NCBI GenBank assembly: GCA_002385415.1
Contig: DGDL01000055.1
Location: forward strand, 1 to 31,377
Origin: Clostridiales bacterium UBA3953
GTDB taxonomy: Bacteria > Bacillota > Clostridia > Oscillospirales > CAG-272
Direction: 5' to 3'
Length of the DNA stretch: 31,377 bases
Shown: positions 1-8,168 of the stretch, piece by piece
How positions within the stretch are numbered: the stretch's first letter is position 1
How the letters are laid out: each line of letters opens with the position of its first letter
The notes under the pieces: model-generated
The model's input: only the letters and a program-made list of their open reading frames with translations
Databases searched by the model: none
Told to the model about the DNA's origin: nothing
Translations under genes and position numbers: made by a program

Positions 1-19
1 AGATGTGTATAAGAGACAG
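1..19. other. Sequencing adapter remnant (Tn5 mosaic end)
   Basis: The first 19 bases, AGATGTGTATAAGAGACAG, are identical to the Tn5 transposase mosaic end used in Nextera-type libraries. The match abuts the contig edge and runs in frame into the flagellin gene, giving a false N-terminal YKRQ peptide. It is not genomic sequence and should be trimmed. Confidence 0.97.
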
Positions 20-562
20 GTATATGGCTTCAACGGTAGTGGCAATGTACAAGAGTACGATGGTGACAGTGGCGGCTTTACAGGAGACGAAATCACTAGC
101 TTTGCTCCTATAACTATAACAGCAGCTCCGACAGCAGGTGGAGCATTAGAAGTATCAAATCCTGATGAGGATGCGGCGATAATTTATTACGGTGAAGATG
201 GCGGTCAGTCTATAAATATTAAAGCCGCTTCTACAGAAAAGATGAATGCCCTTACACTGGCAACAATGGATGCGCAGAACAATCCTACGGCAGTAACTAC
301 AACACTTGTCGAGGAAGCTATCACCGAAGTCAACACCACCCGCGCCGCTTACGGTGCTCTTCAGAACCAGCTTGAGCATGCGACGAACAACATGGCGACG
401 ACGAGGGAGAACCTGCAGGCTGCAGAGTCCCGCATCCGCGACGTCGACATGGCGGAAGAAATGATGGAGTACACCAAGAACAACATCCTGCTGCAGGCTG
501 CACAGGCTATGCTCGCGCAGGCCAACGCCCAGCCGCAGGGCATACTCCAGCTGCTCCAGTAA
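20..562 (+). CDS. fliC/hag: Flagellin, C-terminal part (5' truncated)
   Basis: This is the 3' end (180 codons) of a flagellin, the filament subunit secreted through the flagellar export channel. The last ~85 residues form the conserved D0/D1 C-terminal helices, with AYGALQNQLEHATNN, the SRIRDVDMAEEMM motif and the terminal QANAQPQGILQLLQ. The ~95 residues before them are low in conservation and rich in G, T and D, as expected for the surface-exposed D2/D3 variable part. The conserved N-terminal half is missing because the contig begins here behind an adapter remnant. The variable part is visibly AT-richer than the conserved end, with codons such as ATA, TTA and ACA giving way to GCC, ACC and CGC. 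A stem-loop follows the stop codon. FliS encoded at 10115 is the expected export chaperone. Confidence 0.95.
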   Translation, partial: VYGFNGSGNVQEYDGDSGGFTGDEITSFAPITITAAPTAGGALEVSNPDEDAAIIYYGEDGGQSINIKAASTEKMNALTLATMDAQNNPTAVTTTLVEEAITEVNTTRAAYGALQNQLEHATNNMATTRENLQAAESRIRDVDMAEEMMEYTKNNILLQAAQAMLAQANAQPQGILQLLQ

Positions 563-593
563 TCGCACCACCGCAAAAGCGGAAGTTTAACTT

Positions 594-645
594 CGCGGGA
601 GCGGATAATATACCCCAAAACACCGCTCCCGCGATGTTTCCTTTT
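594..645 (+). terminator. Flagellin terminator stem-loop
   Basis: A perfect 11-bp stem (594-604 with 623-633, CGCGGGAGCGG arm) with an 18-base loop is followed by a T-rich stretch (TGTTTCCTTTTAT). It lies 31 bases after the flagellin stop. The large loop is unusual, but stem strength and position fit a Rho-independent terminator. Confidence 0.7.
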
Positions 646-1139
646 ATATTGAGCGTGCCTGCCGGGCCATCTGATTTTGCGACATGGCAAATTGGAACTG
701 AAAGCTCGGTACAGCGAGATATAACATAATAACCTACTTATGCTCAAGGAAATACGGTCCGCTTACCCCCGAGGGATGAAACCAAACAGCCTGCCGGGCT
801 GCAGCTGGAGGGCTGGTGCGTCAGCGGCAGCTCACTATAAATCGGGATACGCTTTGTCTGCCGGCCATTGCTTGGGTTTATACTCCTATAAACTTAAAAA
901 ATAATCATGGAGGGTAAAGCTCACGGTACGCTTTTTCGGACCGGCCTTTCGGCCGGCTTTATTACCTTTTGGGAACATACCGGGTCGTCGAGCGGCTCGG
1001 CTGAGAAGGCATAAAAGCAGCGGGAATTTTGTGACGGCTGCATGTGTTTTTATATAGGCTCTGCCCGAGTCTTCGGATTTAAACTTTACAGAGGGTTTAT
1101 GAGGAGCTCCAATAGACAGTAGATTGGGAGAGTGACGCT
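646..1139. other. Long non-coding, hairpin-rich region upstream of cheY
   Basis: No convincing reading frame is present on either strand across nearly 500 bases. Visible structure: CTGCCG (791-796) can pair with CGGCAG (823-828) around an internally G/C-rich loop; a perfect 7-bp hairpin lies at 876-893 (GTTTATA, loop CTCC); and a 6-bp GC hairpin CCGGCC-TTTC-GGCCGG at 941-956 is followed by CTTTATTACCTTTT, resembling a weak terminator. I tried to match c-di-GMP, cobalamin, fluoride, ZTP, SRP and tmRNA signatures and found none. It could be an unrecognised small RNA followed by the cheY promoter and leader, or simply a long untranslated region. Confidence 0.5.
1029..1056 (+). promoter_or_regulatory. 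Candidate sigma-A promoter for the che operon
   Basis: TTGTGA (1029-1034) and TATATA (1051-1056) are separated by 16 bases, about 85 bases upstream of cheY. Both boxes are near consensus but the spacer is one base short. I saw no sigma-28 type element (TAAA...CCGATAT) in this gap. Confidence 0.35.
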
Positions 1140-1505
1140 TTGTATACTGTACTCGTTGTTGATGATGCCGCATTTATGAGATTGGCAATTAAAAACGTGC
1201 TCGAAAAACACAATTTTAAAGTGATTGCTGACGCAAAAAACGGTAAAGAAGCCGTCGAAAAATACATAGAGCATAAGCCCGACATTGTGACCATGGACAT
1301 AACAATGCCCGATATGTCAGGGATAGAGGCGCTGAAAAAAATCATGGAGATAGACCCAAAGGCGAAAGTCGTAATGATCTCCGCCATGGGCCAGGAGAGA
1401 ATGGTTAAAGAGGCAGTCTTGAGCGGTGCAAAAAATTTTATAGTTAAACCATACAAAGAAGAGCACATCGTCAAAACACTACTCAAAGTGGCATCAGAAA
1501 AATAA
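1140..1505 (+). CDS. cheY: Chemotaxis response regulator CheY
   Basis: A single-domain receiver of 121 residues, the usual CheY length. The acidic pocket D8/D9, phospho-acceptor D53 (in TMDITMPDMSG), switch residue S81 (MISAMG) and K103 (VKPYK) are all present, and no output domain follows. Phosphorylated by CheA, it binds the flagellar switch and sets rotation bias. The start is TTG at 1140, chosen because GGGAG at 1126-1130 lies 9 bases upstream and translation then begins directly at the conserved MYTVLVVDD beta strand; no ATG exists nearby. It is the first gene of the run cheY-cheA-cheW-MCP-cheR-cheB, with cheA starting 23 bases after its stop. Confidence 0.96.
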   Translation: MYTVLVVDDAAFMRLAIKNVLEKHNFKVIADAKNGKEAVEKYIEHKPDIVTMDITMPDMSGIEALKKIMEIDPKAKVVMISAMGQERMVKEAVLSGAKNFIVKPYKEEHIVKTLLKVASEK

Positions 1506-1528
1506 CTGCTGAACATAAGAATTGACAG

Positions 1529-3628
1529 ATGGCAAGCGATAGAAGAGACGATTCACTGCTCGAACTGTTTGTTTTCGAGACGGTTCAATATATTCAACTG
1601 CTTGAAAAAATTATACTTGAGGCAGGAAGCGACGACAGATTTTCTGATTCGGCCATAAACGAGATATTCAGAATAATGCATACTATCAAAGGGTCGTCAG
1701 CAATGATGTCTTATGAGCACATATCAACGCTCGCGCATAAGACCGAAGACTTGTTTTTCTTTATTCGCGAAAACCCTTTGGCCGAATATGACATAACTGT
1801 AGTATCCGATTTTGTTCTGTCGTTTATTGATTTTATTAACTCGGAGATAAACAGCATCAGGCAAGACAAAGATGCTGACACCGAAAGAGCCGAGGTGCTC
1901 GGCAGAGCCATTGAAAAGTATCTTACCGAAATCAGGGCAGAAGGCGAAAACGACAAACAAAGCGACACGGCAAAAGTATCGGACAACCTCTATAAAGCGA
2001 CGCTCTATTTTGAAGAAGATTGCGGTATGGAGAACATACGGGCCTATGCCGTTTTGCTTGAGCTTGCCGAGTTTGCAACGGTTACCTCTTATGATCCCGC
2101 GGACATCGAAGAGAGCGACGACAGCGCAGACGAAATCAGGGAAAACGGATTTACCGTTTATTTTGAATCGGACAGAGCTTTTGATGAGCTGAAAAGCCAT
2201 TTTTCGGACATACCGCTTGTCCGTGACGTCATCCTTTCACAGGGCGATGCCGAGGATACCTCGGACAGCGGCGTCAGGACGGAGCCTAAGCCCCTCGAAA
2301 TAACGCTTCCCCCCGAGGAAAAGCTCGAGGTGGAAGCTTCCGATAAATCGGGCGCGGCTAAAACAGAAGTCAAGTCCGGCGGCAAGGCAGAAGCCCAAAC
2401 TCGCGGCAAAGCAAGCAAGCAGAGCGCTCGCAAAACCGACCCGTATCAGCCCATGCAGAGCCTGATAAGCGTCCATGTCTCAAAGCTTGACAAGCTGATG
2501 AATCTTGTCGGCGAACTTGTTATCGCCGAGTCGATGGTGGTCGAAAAACCCGGCCAAAATGGGAGCGAGCATAACTCGTTTCACCGAGAGGCTGTGCAAA
2601 TGCATAAAATCATAAGCGAAATGCAGGAGCTTGTCATGTCTATGCGGCTCATGACTCTTGTAGCCACATTTCAAAAAATCAATCGTATCGTAAGAGACAT
2701 GACAAAGAAACTCGGCAAGGAAGTCAAGCTGAATTTCGCCGGCGAGGAGACCGAGGTCGACAAAAATGTTATCGAACACATTTCGGATCCGATTTTACAT
2801 CTTGTGCGGAACTGCATTGACCATGGCATAGAAAGCCGGGATGAGCGCATCGCTGCCGGCAAACCCGAAATCGGAACCGTTACCGTTGAGGCATACAGCG
2901 CCGGAAGTTATGTTTACATAACTGTCAGCGACGACGGACGCGGGCTAAATAAAGAAAAAATACTCGAAAAGGCTAAAAGAAACAATCTGATTAACGATTC
3001 GACGGAAAGCATGACCGACAGGGAGATTTACAATCTCATTTTCCTTCCCGGCTTTTCCACAAGTGAGACCGTAACCGAGTTCAGCGGGCGTGGTGTCGGC
3101 ATGGATGTCGTCATGCAGAACATTGGCGAAATCGGCGGAAACGTGTCTGTAGACAGCACGCCGGGTCGGGGAACATCGGTTACAATGAAGATTCCGCTCA
3201 CGGTGGTGATTATTGATGGAATGAATATTGCCGTCGGCGACAGGAGGTTTACAGTACCGGTTTCGGCTATCAAAGAGTTTTTTAAGCCCGACATGAAAAA
3301 TGTCATAAAGAACACAGACGGCTATGAGATGATAATGGTGCGCGGCGACTGCTATGCAATAGTAAGGCTACACGAGATTTGGGACATCGAAACCGGTGTT
3401 ACAAACCTTTCGGACGGCATTCTTGTGGTGGTCGAACAGGACGAAAAGCGCCGCTGCTTATTTGTCGACAGTCTCATAGGACAGCAGCAGGTCGTCGTAA
3501 AGTCTATGCCGGAGCTTATCAAAAGGTCGAGGCTTGCGGAAGGCATAGTAGGGTGCACATTGCTTGGCGACGGTAGTATCAGCCTTATACTTGATATGAA
3601 CTGGCTTGTTAACTCCGATATTAGATAA
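1529..3628 (+). CDS. cheA: Chemotaxis sensor histidine kinase CheA
   Basis: A 699-residue CheA with all five canonical domains. P1 (HPt, ~1-110) carries phospho-accepting H51 in IMHTIKGSSAMM. P2 (~150-235) is a CheY-docking ferredoxin-like segment. A charged linker (~240-305) is rich in E, K and A. P3 (~310-370) is the dimerisation helix pair (SVHVSKLDKLMNLVGELV). P4 (~370-560) has the N box HLVRNCIDHG, the G1 box SDDGRGLN, the F region FLPGFSTS and the G2 box GRGVGMDVV. P5 (~560-699) is the CheW-like receptor-coupling domain. CheA autophosphorylates P1 under receptor control and passes phosphate to CheY and CheB. Its ribosome binding site is weak, so coupling to cheY translation is plausible. 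It is 20 bases from cheW. Confidence 0.97.
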   Translation: MASDRRDDSLLELFVFETVQYIQLLEKIILEAGSDDRFSDSAINEIFRIMHTIKGSSAMMSYEHISTLAHKTEDLFFFIRENPLAEYDITVVSDFVLSFIDFINSEINSIRQDKDADTERAEVLGRAIEKYLTEIRAEGENDKQSDTAKVSDNLYKATLYFEEDCGMENIRAYAVLLELAEFATVTSYDPADIEESDDSADEIRENGFTVYFESDRAFDELKSHFSDIPLVRDVILSQGDAEDTSDSGVRTEPKPLEITLPPEEKLEVEASDKSGAAKTEVKSGGKAEAQTRGKASKQSARKTDPYQPMQSLISVHVSKLDKLMNLVGELVIAESMVVEKPGQNGSEHNSFHREAVQMHKIISEMQELVMSMRLMTLVATFQKINRIVRDMTKKLGKEVKLNFAGEETEVDKNVIEHISDPILHLVRNCIDHGIESRDERIAAGKPEIGTVTVEAYSAGSYVYITVSDDGRGLNKEKILEKAKRNNLINDSTESMTDREIYNLIFLPGFSTSETVTEFSGRGVGMDVVMQNIGEIGGNVSVDSTPGRGTSVTMKIPLTVVIIDGMNIAVGDRRFTVPVSAIKEFFKPDMKNVIKNTDGYEMIMVRGDCYAIVRLHEIWDIETGVTNLSDGILVVVEQDEKRRCLFVDSLIGQQQVVVKSMPELIKRSRLAEGIVGCTLLGDGSISLILDMNWLVNSDIR

Positions 3629-3648
3629 TCAGGAGGTGATGTTCTGTT

Positions 3649-4119
3649 ATGGCGGAGCTTGCAGGTAATATGCTCGAACCGGAAGAGGATACCCTTGCGG
3701 ACAAATATCTGATATTCAATGTCGAGGGAGAAAGCTACGGAATCGAAATCGGCTACGTTACCGAAATAATAAATATAACGCAAATTACAAAAGTCCCCGG
3801 ACTTCCTGATTATCTTAAAGGTATTATTAACCTGAGAGGCAGTATAATCCCTGTAATGGACGTTCGGCTGCGTTTCAAGCTGCCCGAGCGCGAATATACA
3901 GACCGGACATGCATAATTATTGCGCAGATAGACGGCATGGATGTCGGTCTGATAGTTGACAGTGTTTCAGAGGTGGCGACCATACCGGGTGGAAATATAG
4001 TACCCCCTCCCGAAATAAACAAGACAAGCAATAAGTATATAAGTGGAATCGGTATGGTAGAGGATAAAATATATCTGCTTCTTGATTATCAGAGCATGCT
4101 GATAATTGCCGAGGACTAA
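3649..4119 (+). CDS. cheW: Chemotaxis coupling protein CheW
   Basis: A stand-alone CheW domain of 156 residues linking chemoreceptors to CheA. The core begins near residue 22 (YLIFNVEGESYGIEIGYVTEII) and includes the conserved GIINLRGSIIPVMDVR segment and the IVDSVSEVATI strand. An N-terminal extension of ~20 residues is slightly longer than usual. The start ATG at 3649 is fixed by a near-perfect AGGAGGTGAT (3631-3640), the strongest ribosome binding site in this operon, consistent with CheW being needed in excess over CheA. Only one CheW is encoded here, and no CheV, CheC or CheD is present in the window. Confidence 0.96.
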   Translation: MAELAGNMLEPEEDTLADKYLIFNVEGESYGIEIGYVTEIINITQITKVPGLPDYLKGIINLRGSIIPVMDVRLRFKLPEREYTDRTCIIIAQIDGMDVGLIVDSVSEVATIPGGNIVPPPEINKTSNKYISGIGMVEDKIYLLLDYQSMLIIAED

Positions 4120-4169
4120 CTTCATAATTGGTATGTTTGCAATGTAAGGACTCGATACAGGAGATTGCA

Positions 4170-6158
4170 ATGAATAAGTCACATAAAGTAAAATCAATCA
4201 AACGCGAGCTGCTCGCTGCTTTCGGTATAACTTTTATCCTTGCATGCATAAGCTACACGATTGTGTCGGGATTAATGCTGACTCGTGCGCTTACAAGCAA
4301 TCTTGAACTGTCGCTTGTCGAGGTAGCCAAAGGCGCAGCCGATACCGTTGCCAGACAGATAGAATCAAACATCGGTTATATAGACGCGCTTTCACGCTGC
4401 CCGGAGTTTCACGACATCGACCGCCATCGTGACATGATATTAAGTAAAATCGACGAGACAGTCAAAGAAAAGGGCTATCATGATATAATCGTCTCCGACA
4501 AAAGCGGCAGAGGATTTTCGCTGCACAGAGAAAGCATTGACATCGGCAGTTATGAGTTTTTTAAATCGGCTATTGCCGGAAAAGAATATGTGTCCGACCC
4601 CATGTATCTGTCAGGCGACAGTGAAATGGTTATTGTGTTTGCGGTGCCAATATATAATTACTCAAACGAACTTGTCGGCACCGTTTCTGCCGCTATCAGT
4701 GCATTTAATTTTTCGGATACGATAAGCAAGGTAACTTACGGAGACAGCGGCTATTCCTTTATAATAAACGGCGAGGGTACGGTAATCGCGCATATTAATC
4801 CGGAACTCGTCCTAAATTACGACAACATAATAGTATCGGCCGAAAGCGACAAATCTCTTGAAAGCTTGGCGGCGCTGCATAAACAAATGATAAAGCGCGC
4901 GACCGGCAGCGGCTCGTATGAATACGCAGGCGAGAAAAAGTCAATGGGATTTGCGCCCGTCAAAAATACTGACTGGTCAATCGGAGTCACAATCTCCAAC
5001 AGCTATTTATACAAAGACCTTATCAAACTTCACATTGTAATGGTGATTATCACATTGCTGGCTGTCGCGGCAGGTCTGCTTATGGCAAACTTCATGGCGG
5101 AGATATACAGAAAGCCTGTTGTAGCCATGCTTTTTGCGGCAAAACGAATTGCGGACGGCGATTTTTCGGTCATGATAAGCGACGATTTCCTCAAGATGAA
5201 AAACGAGTTTGGCGAGCTTGCACAGGCGACAAAAACTCTGCTTGCCAATACAAACGAGCTGCTTGCGAATATCAGCAATGCATCAGAGCAAGTTGCGGCC
5301 GGTGCGCGGCAAATCTCGGCGTCCAGCGTTGAGCTTTCACACAGCGCATCGGAACAGGCAAGCTCGATAGAAGAGCTTACAGCCGCGATAGATGAAATTT
5401 CACGCCAAACTAAAATCAACGCCGAAAATGCTGAGGAGGCAAGCAAACTTGCGGCTAAAACTCAAAAATCGGCGTCCGACGGTAACGGCAAGATGACGAA
5501 AATGCTTGCCGCGATGGAGGAGATAAATCAAGCCTCAAGCAGCATATCAAAAATCATCAAGGTAATAGAGGAAATTGCATTCCAGACCAACCTGCTTGCA
5601 CTAAACGCCTCTGTCGAAGCGGCGAGAGCAGGCCAGCACGGAAGAGGATTTGCCGTTGTTGCGGATGAGGTAAGAAAGCTGGCGGCTCGGGCGTCTGATG
5701 CGGCAAAAGAGACAGCGGAACTTATCGAAAACTCCATGTCCAAAATAAATGACGGCTCGAAAATAGCAGGCGAAACTGCCGAAGAGCTTCACAACATTGT
5801 AAGCGAAACAACAAAAGTCTCCGAGCTTGTTGACAGTATTGCAAAAGCTTCAAACGAACAGTCGATTGCGATAGCGCAAATAAACGAGGGCATTTCTCAG
5901 GTCTCTCATGTGGTGCATGAAAATACCGCTACCGCAGAAGAAAACGCCTCGGCAAGCGAGCAGCTTTCGAGACAGGCTACATTCCTTGACGAGCTGCTTG
6001 GCAGGTTCACGATAAGCGAAACTGCCTTAAAGTCTAATCTGTCAGTGGTCGCATCGGAAAAACGGGACACTGAGGATAATGAAGAAAGCTCGAATTTCGA
6101 GTCAAACGGTGAAAATATAAAAATTTTGCTAAGCGACAATGAGTTCGGCAAGTATTGA
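4170..6158 (+). CDS. Methyl-accepting chemotaxis protein
   Basis: A 662-residue transmembrane chemoreceptor. TM1 (~13-38) and TM2 (~284-307) flank a ~245-residue extracellular domain of the dCache type (VSDKSGRGFSLHR, then DPMYLSGDSEMVIVFAVPIY, then DWSIGVTIS near its end). A HAMP linker (~308-365) and the long antiparallel cytoplasmic signalling coiled coil follow; the hairpin tip is the conserved IAFQTNLLALNASVEAARAG with GFAVVADEVRKLA (~467-505). Ligand cannot be told from sequence; dCache domains often bind amino acids or other small metabolites. ATG 4170 is preferred over an upstream in-frame TTG (4128) because AGGAG at 4159-4163 lies 6 bases before it and the protein then begins with a normal short cytoplasmic tail. 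There is no NWETF-like C-terminal tether for CheR/CheB. Confidence 0.95.
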   Translation: MNKSHKVKSIKRELLAAFGITFILACISYTIVSGLMLTRALTSNLELSLVEVAKGAADTVARQIESNIGYIDALSRCPEFHDIDRHRDMILSKIDETVKEKGYHDIIVSDKSGRGFSLHRESIDIGSYEFFKSAIAGKEYVSDPMYLSGDSEMVIVFAVPIYNYSNELVGTVSAAISAFNFSDTISKVTYGDSGYSFIINGEGTVIAHINPELVLNYDNIIVSAESDKSLESLAALHKQMIKRATGSGSYEYAGEKKSMGFAPVKNTDWSIGVTISNSYLYKDLIKLHIVMVIITLLAVAAGLLMANFMAEIYRKPVVAMLFAAKRIADGDFSVMISDDFLKMKNEFGELAQATKTLLANTNELLANISNASEQVAAGARQISASSVELSHSASEQASSIEELTAAIDEISRQTKINAENAEEASKLAAKTQKSASDGNGKMTKMLAAMEEINQASSSISKIIKVIEEIAFQTNLLALNASVEAARAGQHGRGFAVVADEVRKLAARASDAAKETAELIENSMSKINDGSKIAGETAEELHNIVSETTKVSELVDSIAKASNEQSIAIAQINEGISQVSHVVHENTATAEENASASEQLSRQATFLDELLGRFTISETALKSNLSVVASEKRDTEDNEESSNFESNGENIKILLSDNEFGKY

Positions 6159-6996
6159 TCTCGTAAAAACCAATGCCGGTATATCCGAGCTAACGGACAG
6201 TGAGTTTATAAGACTTGCGGAGTACATAAAGAGAAATTACGGCATATCTCTATCCAGAGAAAAAAAAGAGCTGCTGAACGCAAGGCTTGCAAACGCGCTG
6301 ATCCAAAGCGGCTTTAAAAGTTATACCGAATTTATTGATAAACTTCTTGGCGACAAAAGCGGTGAGCTGACAGCCATGCTGGTGAATAAAATCACCACCA
6401 ACCATACATATTTCATGCGCGAAAAAGAGCATTTTTACTTTTTCCGCGATGAAGTATTGCCCTATCTCGAGAAAACGGTGACCGACCGCGACCTGCGCAT
6501 TTGGTGCGCTGCCTGTTCTTCCGGCGAAGAAGCGTATACTCTTGCGATTATTCTAAACGAGTACTTCGGGAGAGATATATTGCATTGGGATACAAAAGTG
6601 CTCGCTACCGATATTTCGGAACAGGTTTTAAGAGAAGCGGTGACCGGAATATATTCTGCCGACCGGCTGTCGGTGCTCCCGCCGGAATGGAGAAGCAAAT
6701 ATTTTACAAGGATAAATCAAGACAGTTATAGAGTAGTTGACCAAATTAAAAGCAATGTAATTTACAGAAAATTCAACCTAATAGAACGCAATTATCCGTT
6801 CAAAAAGAAATTTCATGTCATTTTCTGCAGAAATGTCATGATTTACTTTGACAATGAAACCAAAGCATGGCTTGTAAACAGACTATATGACATACTGGAG
6901 CAGGGAGGCTATCTGTTTATCGGGCACTCAGAATTTATAGCAAAAGAACAATCGCGTTTCCGATATGTAATGCCCGCGGTATACAGAAAAATATAG
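6139..6996 (+). CDS. cheR: Chemotaxis protein methyltransferase CheR
   Basis: A 285-residue S-adenosylmethionine-dependent methyltransferase that methylates receptor glutamates for sensory adaptation. The helical CheR_N domain spans ~18-75 (LAEYIKRNYGISLSREKKELL). The Rossmann catalytic domain follows, with the AdoMet-binding LRIWCAACSSGEEAYTLA, the acidic VLATDISEQVL and FHVIFCRNVMIYFD; the INKITTNHTYFMREKEHF segment is also typical. The start ATG lies 20 bases inside the preceding receptor gene and lacks a clear ribosome binding site, so it is probably translated by coupling. This ties receptor and modifying enzyme together. It is followed by cheB after 39 bases. Confidence 0.97.
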   Translation: MSSASIDLVKTNAGISELTDSEFIRLAEYIKRNYGISLSREKKELLNARLANALIQSGFKSYTEFIDKLLGDKSGELTAMLVNKITTNHTYFMREKEHFYFFRDEVLPYLEKTVTDRDLRIWCAACSSGEEAYTLAIILNEYFGRDILHWDTKVLATDISEQVLREAVTGIYSADRLSVLPPEWRSKYFTRINQDSYRVVDQIKSNVIYRKFNLIERNYPFKKKFHVIFCRNVMIYFDNETKAWLVNRLYDILEQGGYLFIGHSEFIAKEQSRFRYVMPAVYRKI

Positions 6997-7035
6997 CCTG
7001 TCATTATAAGCGCGGCACAACACAAGCTGTAAACT

Positions 7036-8070
7036 ATGAAGAAGAAAATCAAGGTTCTGATTGTAGACGACTCCGTTTTGTTCCGCGAGATCCTTGCGCG
7101 CTATCTGGCCGAGGATCCGCGCATAGAGGTTGTCGCGAAAGCCGCCGACCCGTATGAAGCGCGGGATATGATTATAAAGTATAGGCCGGACGTGATGACC
7201 TGCGATATAGAAATGCCTAAGATGAACGGTATCGAGTTCGTCAAAAGGCTAATACCCCAATATCCGATGCCGGTTATAATAATAAGCTCGGTGTCGGGGG
7301 TGGTTTTCGATGCGATGAGGGCAGGCGCGGTCGATTTTGTGCCCAAGCCAAGCGACCGCAGCCCCGACGGAATACACAATTTTGCCCGGGAGCTTGTATC
7401 AAAAATCATAGCTGCCGCCGGCGCCAAAGTGAGAGGAGGCAGGCTGCATCCCGCAAACGCATTCGCAGCCGTCGGCAAAACTGCTGAAAGACAGTTTGAC
7501 CACAAAAAAGTTATCGCCATCGGTTCGTCGGCCGGCGGTATCGAGGCGCTGAATGAGATTTTGAAAAGCCTGCCTCCGACAATTCCCGGAATTTTGGTGG
7601 TGCAGCATATTCCGCCGGTGTTTTCGAGAATGTTTGCCGAGAGGATGGATCGTGAAACCGCGCTGAATGTGGTGGAGGCCAAAACCGGCGAACTTATATT
7701 GCCCGGCAAAGTGCTAATCGCGCCGGGCGACAAACACATGAGGGTGCGAAAAATCGGAAGCAGATATGTTACCGAGGTTTTTGGAGACGAGAGGGTAAAC
7801 GGTCACTGTCCCTCGGTTGACGTGCTGTTTTCGTCTGTGGCTAAAGTATACGGGGCAAATGCAGTCGGTGTGATTTTAACCGGCATGGGACGCGACGGCG
7901 CAGAAGGGCTGCTTGAGATGAAAAATCAAGGAGCAACAACAATCGGTCAGGACGAAAAAACATCTGTTGTATACGGTATGCCCAAAGTCGCGTTTGAAAT
8001 CGGCGCGGTTGAAAAACAATACCCAATTTACGAAATCGCCGACGCTATCATGGCCGCCGTAAAAATATAG
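7036..8070 (+). CDS. cheB: Protein-glutamate methylesterase/deamidase CheB
   Basis: A 344-residue two-domain CheB. The N-terminal receiver (~1-125) has D11/D12, phospho-acceptor D57 (TCDIEMPKMNG) and K104 (VPKPS). The C-terminal methylesterase (~155-344) has the catalytic triad S165 in AIGSSAGGIEAL, H191 in VVQHIPP and D287 in LTGMGRDGAEG. It removes receptor methyl groups and deamidates receptor glutamines; phosphorylation by CheA relieves inhibition by the receiver. It opposes cheR immediately upstream. The ribosome binding site is weak. It ends the chemotaxis run; a new promoter lies in the 98-base gap to fliD. Confidence 0.97.
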   Translation: MKKKIKVLIVDDSVLFREILARYLAEDPRIEVVAKAADPYEARDMIIKYRPDVMTCDIEMPKMNGIEFVKRLIPQYPMPVIIISSVSGVVFDAMRAGAVDFVPKPSDRSPDGIHNFARELVSKIIAAAGAKVRGGRLHPANAFAAVGKTAERQFDHKKVIAIGSSAGGIEALNEILKSLPPTIPGILVVQHIPPVFSRMFAERMDRETALNVVEAKTGELILPGKVLIAPGDKHMRVRKIGSRYVTEVFGDERVNGHCPSVDVLFSSVAKVYGANAVGVILTGMGRDGAEGLLEMKNQGATTIGQDEKTSVVYGMPKVAFEIGAVEKQYPIYEIADAIMAAVKI

Positions 8071-8093
8071 TAGAAGAATATAACGTGCGAATT

Positions 8094-8120
8094 TAAACTT
8101 TTCAGCTGTTTAAGCGATAT
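8094..8120 (+). promoter_or_regulatory. Sigma-D (sigma-28)-like promoter before fliD
   Basis: TAAA (8094-8097), then 15-16 bases, then AGCGATAT (8113-8120). This agrees with the flagellar class III consensus TAAA-N15-GCCGATAT except for one or two bases. It lies ~50 bases upstream of fliD, a gene normally in the late flagellar regulon. Confidence 0.5.
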
Positions 8121-8168
8121 ATTTATTAGCAGGCATTTATTTGGCATGTAAAGGATGGCAAGCATAAA

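Noticed and set aside
5..19. GTG start giving a YKRQ flagellin N-terminus
   Set aside because: These codons are the sequencing adapter, not genomic; the flagellin is simply truncated.
646..1139. A known riboswitch (c-di-GMP-I/II, cobalamin, ZTP, fluoride) or tmRNA/SRP RNA
   Set aside because: I compared the conserved core sequences I know and none is present.
4128..4169. Upstream TTG start of the chemoreceptor
   Set aside because: No ribosome binding site, whereas AGGAG is 6 bases before ATG 4170.
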